Source of the DNA: JBBRYB01 sp038238115
GTDB lineage: Bacteria > Actinomycetota > Actinomycetes > Propionibacteriales > Nocardioidaceae
DNA length: 8,074 bases
NCBI GenBank assembly: GCA_038238115.1
Contig: JBBRYB010000112.1
Span: 1-8,074 of the forward strand
Reading direction: 5' to 3'
The notes under the pieces were generated by a model that had not been told where the DNA came from, searched no databases, and saw only the letters and a list, made by a program, of their open reading frames with translations. A program made the translations under genes and the position numbers. This document shows, one piece after another, positions 6,504 through 8,074 of this stretch (positions are counted from its first letter, which is position 1; the number at the start of each line of letters is the position of its first letter).

Positions 6504-7085
6504 TCAGTGAAGGGTGGGTCGGTAGATGAGCTCTTGGGTGTGACAGTCGAGCGTCCGGTGCCCGATCAGCTCGAGGTCGAAGTCGGCAGCACCATGGAAG
6601 ATCGGGTCGGTCCCAGTCTGACCGGTGATGACAGGATAGAGCGTGACCTGCACGAAGTCGACGAGGCCGGCGGCCATCAGCGCCCTGTTCAACGACAGGC
6701 TGCCATGTGAGCGCAGCGGCACCCCGGACGTCTCCTTGAGTCGGGCGACAACGTCAACGGCGTCACCCCTCGCAACGGTCATGTTCGGCCAGTCGAGGGG
6801 CTCGTCCAGGGTCGTCGACACCACGGTTGCCGGCAGACTGATCATCCGCGTGACCCATGGGTCACGCACTCCGGAGTCCTCGGTGCCCGTGGCAAACATC
6901 TCCGCGAACTCCCGATAGGTGTTGGCGCCGAAGACCATCCGCTGTTCCGTGCCATACAAGGCAAGACGGTGGGCGAGCAGTTCGGGGCCGTGCTTACCCC
7001 AGTAGCCGCCCCAGTCGCCGTCGGGGCCGTAGGAGCCGTAGCCGTCGAGGGTGGAAAAGATGTCGAAGGTGTAGGTAGCCATCAT
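6504..7085 (-). CDS. RibD C-terminal/dihydrofolate reductase-like family protein (upstream paralog)
   Basis: A 193-residue intact protein from ATG 7085 (or 192 from the adjacent ATG 7082). The frame is open further upstream to 7259, but that extension is Arg/Ser-rich and unlike the family, whereas ATYTFDIFSTLDGYGSYG is the expected family N-terminus. Further motifs are RMVFGANTYREFAEMF, ATVVSTTLDEPLDWPNMTV, SHGSLSLNRALMAAGLVDFV and VTLYPVITGQTGTDPIF. It shares motif order and length with the gene downstream, and the pair probably arose by duplication, although sequence divergence is large. Family members bind NAD(P)H in a DHFR-like fold; the substrate is unknown. It is first in a two-gene minus-strand operon and is divergent from the acetyltransferase gene. 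The ATG lacks a clear Shine-Dalgarno sequence. Confidence 0.87.
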   Translation of the reverse strand: MMATYTFDIFSTLDGYGSYGPDGDWGGYWGKHGPELLAHRLALYGTEQRMVFGANTYREFAEMFATGTEDSGVRDPWVTRMISLPATVVSTTLDEPLDWPNMTVARGDAVDVVARLKETSGVPLRSHGSLSLNRALMAAGLVDFVQVTLYPVITGQTGTDPIFHGAADFDLELIGHRTLDCHTQELIYRPTLH

Positions 7086-7351
7086 GTCGTTCTGCGGGTG
7101 ATCGATTCGGTGTGAGTTTGACTGGAAGCCTGCGAAACTCGTCGCGGGCGGATGTTCCGTCGCCCGAGCAGATCCTCCCCGGCGGAGACTTGCCACCTCG
7201 TTTCGCGGCGGGTGCCGCACCTTGCGGAATCGAGTCAGCATGGCTGCCAAGGAAGACATGCAGCCGAGTGCCGACGACCAGATGCCACCCCGAGGAGCTG
7301 CGCGGATTCAAGGGTCACGAATCGTGGGGTCGAGACAGGTACCGTGGACCA
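7086..7351. promoter_or_regulatory. Divergent intergenic region between the RibD-C pair and the GNAT gene
   Basis: This 266-bp gap must hold promoters firing in both directions. Visible elements are a small palindrome GGTGCCGCACC (7211-7221) and, at the right end, TACCGT (7340-7345), a TAnnnT-type -10 six bases before GTG 7352. No convincing -35 and no known operator were recognised. Short open frames inside it look like shadows. Confidence 0.4.
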
Positions 7352-7849
7352 GTGACCTGGCTACCGATGGCACACGTCATCGAGACCGAGCGGCTCACGC
7401 TTCGGATCCGAGACGAGCGCGACGCCGCGTGGTACCGCGAGCTGGTCGGTGAACGTGGGGAGAACATCCCGACGCTTGAGGAGTCGAGGGCGCGCCTCGT
7501 TCGGTTCCGGGATCTGACGAATGAGACCGGCATCGGCGCGCTTGCGATCTGTCGTCGCGCTGAGGGCGACACGATCGGCTACTGCGCGCTCATCGTGGGA
7601 CGTGCCAGTTTGGACGAACCGGAGATCGCCTTCGAGCTGCTTCAGCGGTTCCACGGTCACGGGTATGCGACGGAAGCGGTGCAAGCCCTCGTGGCTGCCG
7701 CTGCCGCGACGGGTCGACGCCGTCTGTGGTCGACGGTCGGGGCATGGAACTCGCCGTCGTTACGAGTGCTCGAAAAGGTGGGGTTCCGCAGGGATCACAC
7801 CGTCACCGATGATCGTGGCGAGGTCGTCTACCTCGTCCGCGACCTCTAG
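7352..7849 (+). CDS. GNAT family N-acetyltransferase
   Basis: An intact protein of 165 residues from GTG 7352, or 160 from ATG 7367. The start IETERLTLRIRDERDAAWYR is typical of RimJ/RimL-like GNATs, which move acetyl from acetyl-CoA to an amine on a protein or small molecule. The acetyl-CoA motif A is FELLQRFHGHGYATEAVQAL (pyrophosphate-binding G-x-G-Y-A), and motif B follows as NSPSLRVLEKVGFRRD. GTG 7352 is preferred because TACCGT lies six bases upstream, a leaderless-promoter layout also seen before the SRPBCC gene; ATG 7367 fits equally well by protein similarity and has no ribosome-binding site either. It is transcribed away from the RibD-C pair. The acceptor cannot be told from sequence, and no damage is seen. 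Confidence 0.86.
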   Translation: MTWLPMAHVIETERLTLRIRDERDAAWYRELVGERGENIPTLEESRARLVRFRDLTNETGIGALAICRRAEGDTIGYCALIVGRASLDEPEIAFELLQRFHGHGYATEAVQALVAAAAATGRRRLWSTVGAWNSPSLRVLEKVGFRRDHTVTDDRGEVVYLVRDL

Positions 7850-7918
7850 AGCGACTGCCCAACGGACTCGATGATCTCCTACTTCCCTCGTCGTGCGCCA
7901 GCGACGGACTGCGGGCAG

Positions 7919-7954
7919 GATCGGTTCATGGGACATCCTGGGCCTGAACCGATC
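7919..7954. repeat. 10-bp perfect inverted repeat after the GNAT gene
   Basis: Arms GATCGGTTCA (7919-7928) and TGAACCGATC (7945-7954) surround a 16-base loop, 70 bases past the GNAT stop. There is no T-run after it, so it is not a textbook intrinsic terminator; it could be a weak or bidirectional terminator or a dyad binding site. Confidence 0.45.
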
Positions 7955-8074
7955 GATCCGTCGGACCCGGCGGTGGGTGGCCTGCTGGATCCGTGACGCC
8001 GCGGCCCCGCCGCTAGGGGCTGTTCGGCTCTGGCTGGTTCACCCGGGCGACAGTCAGACTGGGACGGAGAGCCA
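7955..8074. other. Right-end stretch without recognisable gene
   Basis: The last 120 bases contain a GC-rich 5-bp hairpin (GCCCC 8004-8008 with GGGGC 8016-8020) and no identifiable coding or RNA gene. A neighbouring gene may begin beyond the window. Confidence 0.35.

Noticed and set aside
7086..7259. 58-residue N-terminal extension of the upstream RibD-C protein
   Set aside because: Arg/Ser-rich, unlike the family, which begins at the ATYTFDIF segment; treated as upstream non-coding DNA.
7919..7954. Inverted repeat as a classic intrinsic terminator
   Set aside because: No T-run follows and the loop is 16 bases, so it is listed only as a repeat.

Overview
The window is a high-GC bacterial segment (roughly two-thirds G+C) from a small-gene accessory region. 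Protein resemblance and style (GTG/TTG starts, short paralogous regulators and enzymes, Arg/Ala-rich shadow frames) suggest a Chloroflexota- or Actinomycetota-like soil or freshwater organism. That assignment is inference; there is no rRNA or other taxonomic marker here.

Layout. (1) 2-535: 3' end of a transketolase-like gene entering from the left edge, intact. (2) 693-1749, a graveyard: an adenosine deaminase fragment with an in-frame stop, cut off at 942 by a 54-bp sequence that recurs at 5157, then a broken, C-terminally truncated tyrosine recombinase. (3) 1750-2007: no recognisable gene. (4) 2008-3473: an AraC-type regulator, an SRPBCC (START-like) protein and a VOC (glyoxalase-fold) protein. 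The 3' end of an AraC gene is present twice, once as the true end of the regulator and once as a leftover directly after the SRPBCC gene and before the VOC gene, so this looks like two regulator-enzyme modules collapsed into one. (5) 3615-4977: a DUF1801 protein, then a MerR regulator whose stop overlaps the TTG start of a cupin gene. (6) 4978-5896: mostly non-coding, holding the second copy of the 54-bp repeat and a minus-strand remnant of an IS3-like DDE transposase. (7) 5897-7085, minus strand: two tandem RibD-C/dihydrofolate-reductase-like genes. (8) 7352-7849, plus strand: a GNAT acetyltransferase divergent from them, followed by a 10-bp perfect inverted repeat.

The striking property of the window is damage. 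By comparing reading frames I place single-base indels in the AraC, VOC, MerR and cupin (two) genes and in the transposase remnant, and a deletion plus frame change in the recombinase. The transketolase end, SRPBCC, DUF1801, both RibD-C genes and the acetyltransferase read cleanly. Either the 0.7-5.7 kb block is a decaying island, or the assembly has residual indel errors; raw reads would decide.

Functionally, the surviving genes are small one-domain proteins (AraC/MerR regulators, SRPBCC, VOC, cupin, DUF1801, RibD-C reductases, GNAT), a mix typical of small-molecule or stress-response accessory clusters. No defence system, CRISPR array, tRNA or rRNA was seen.
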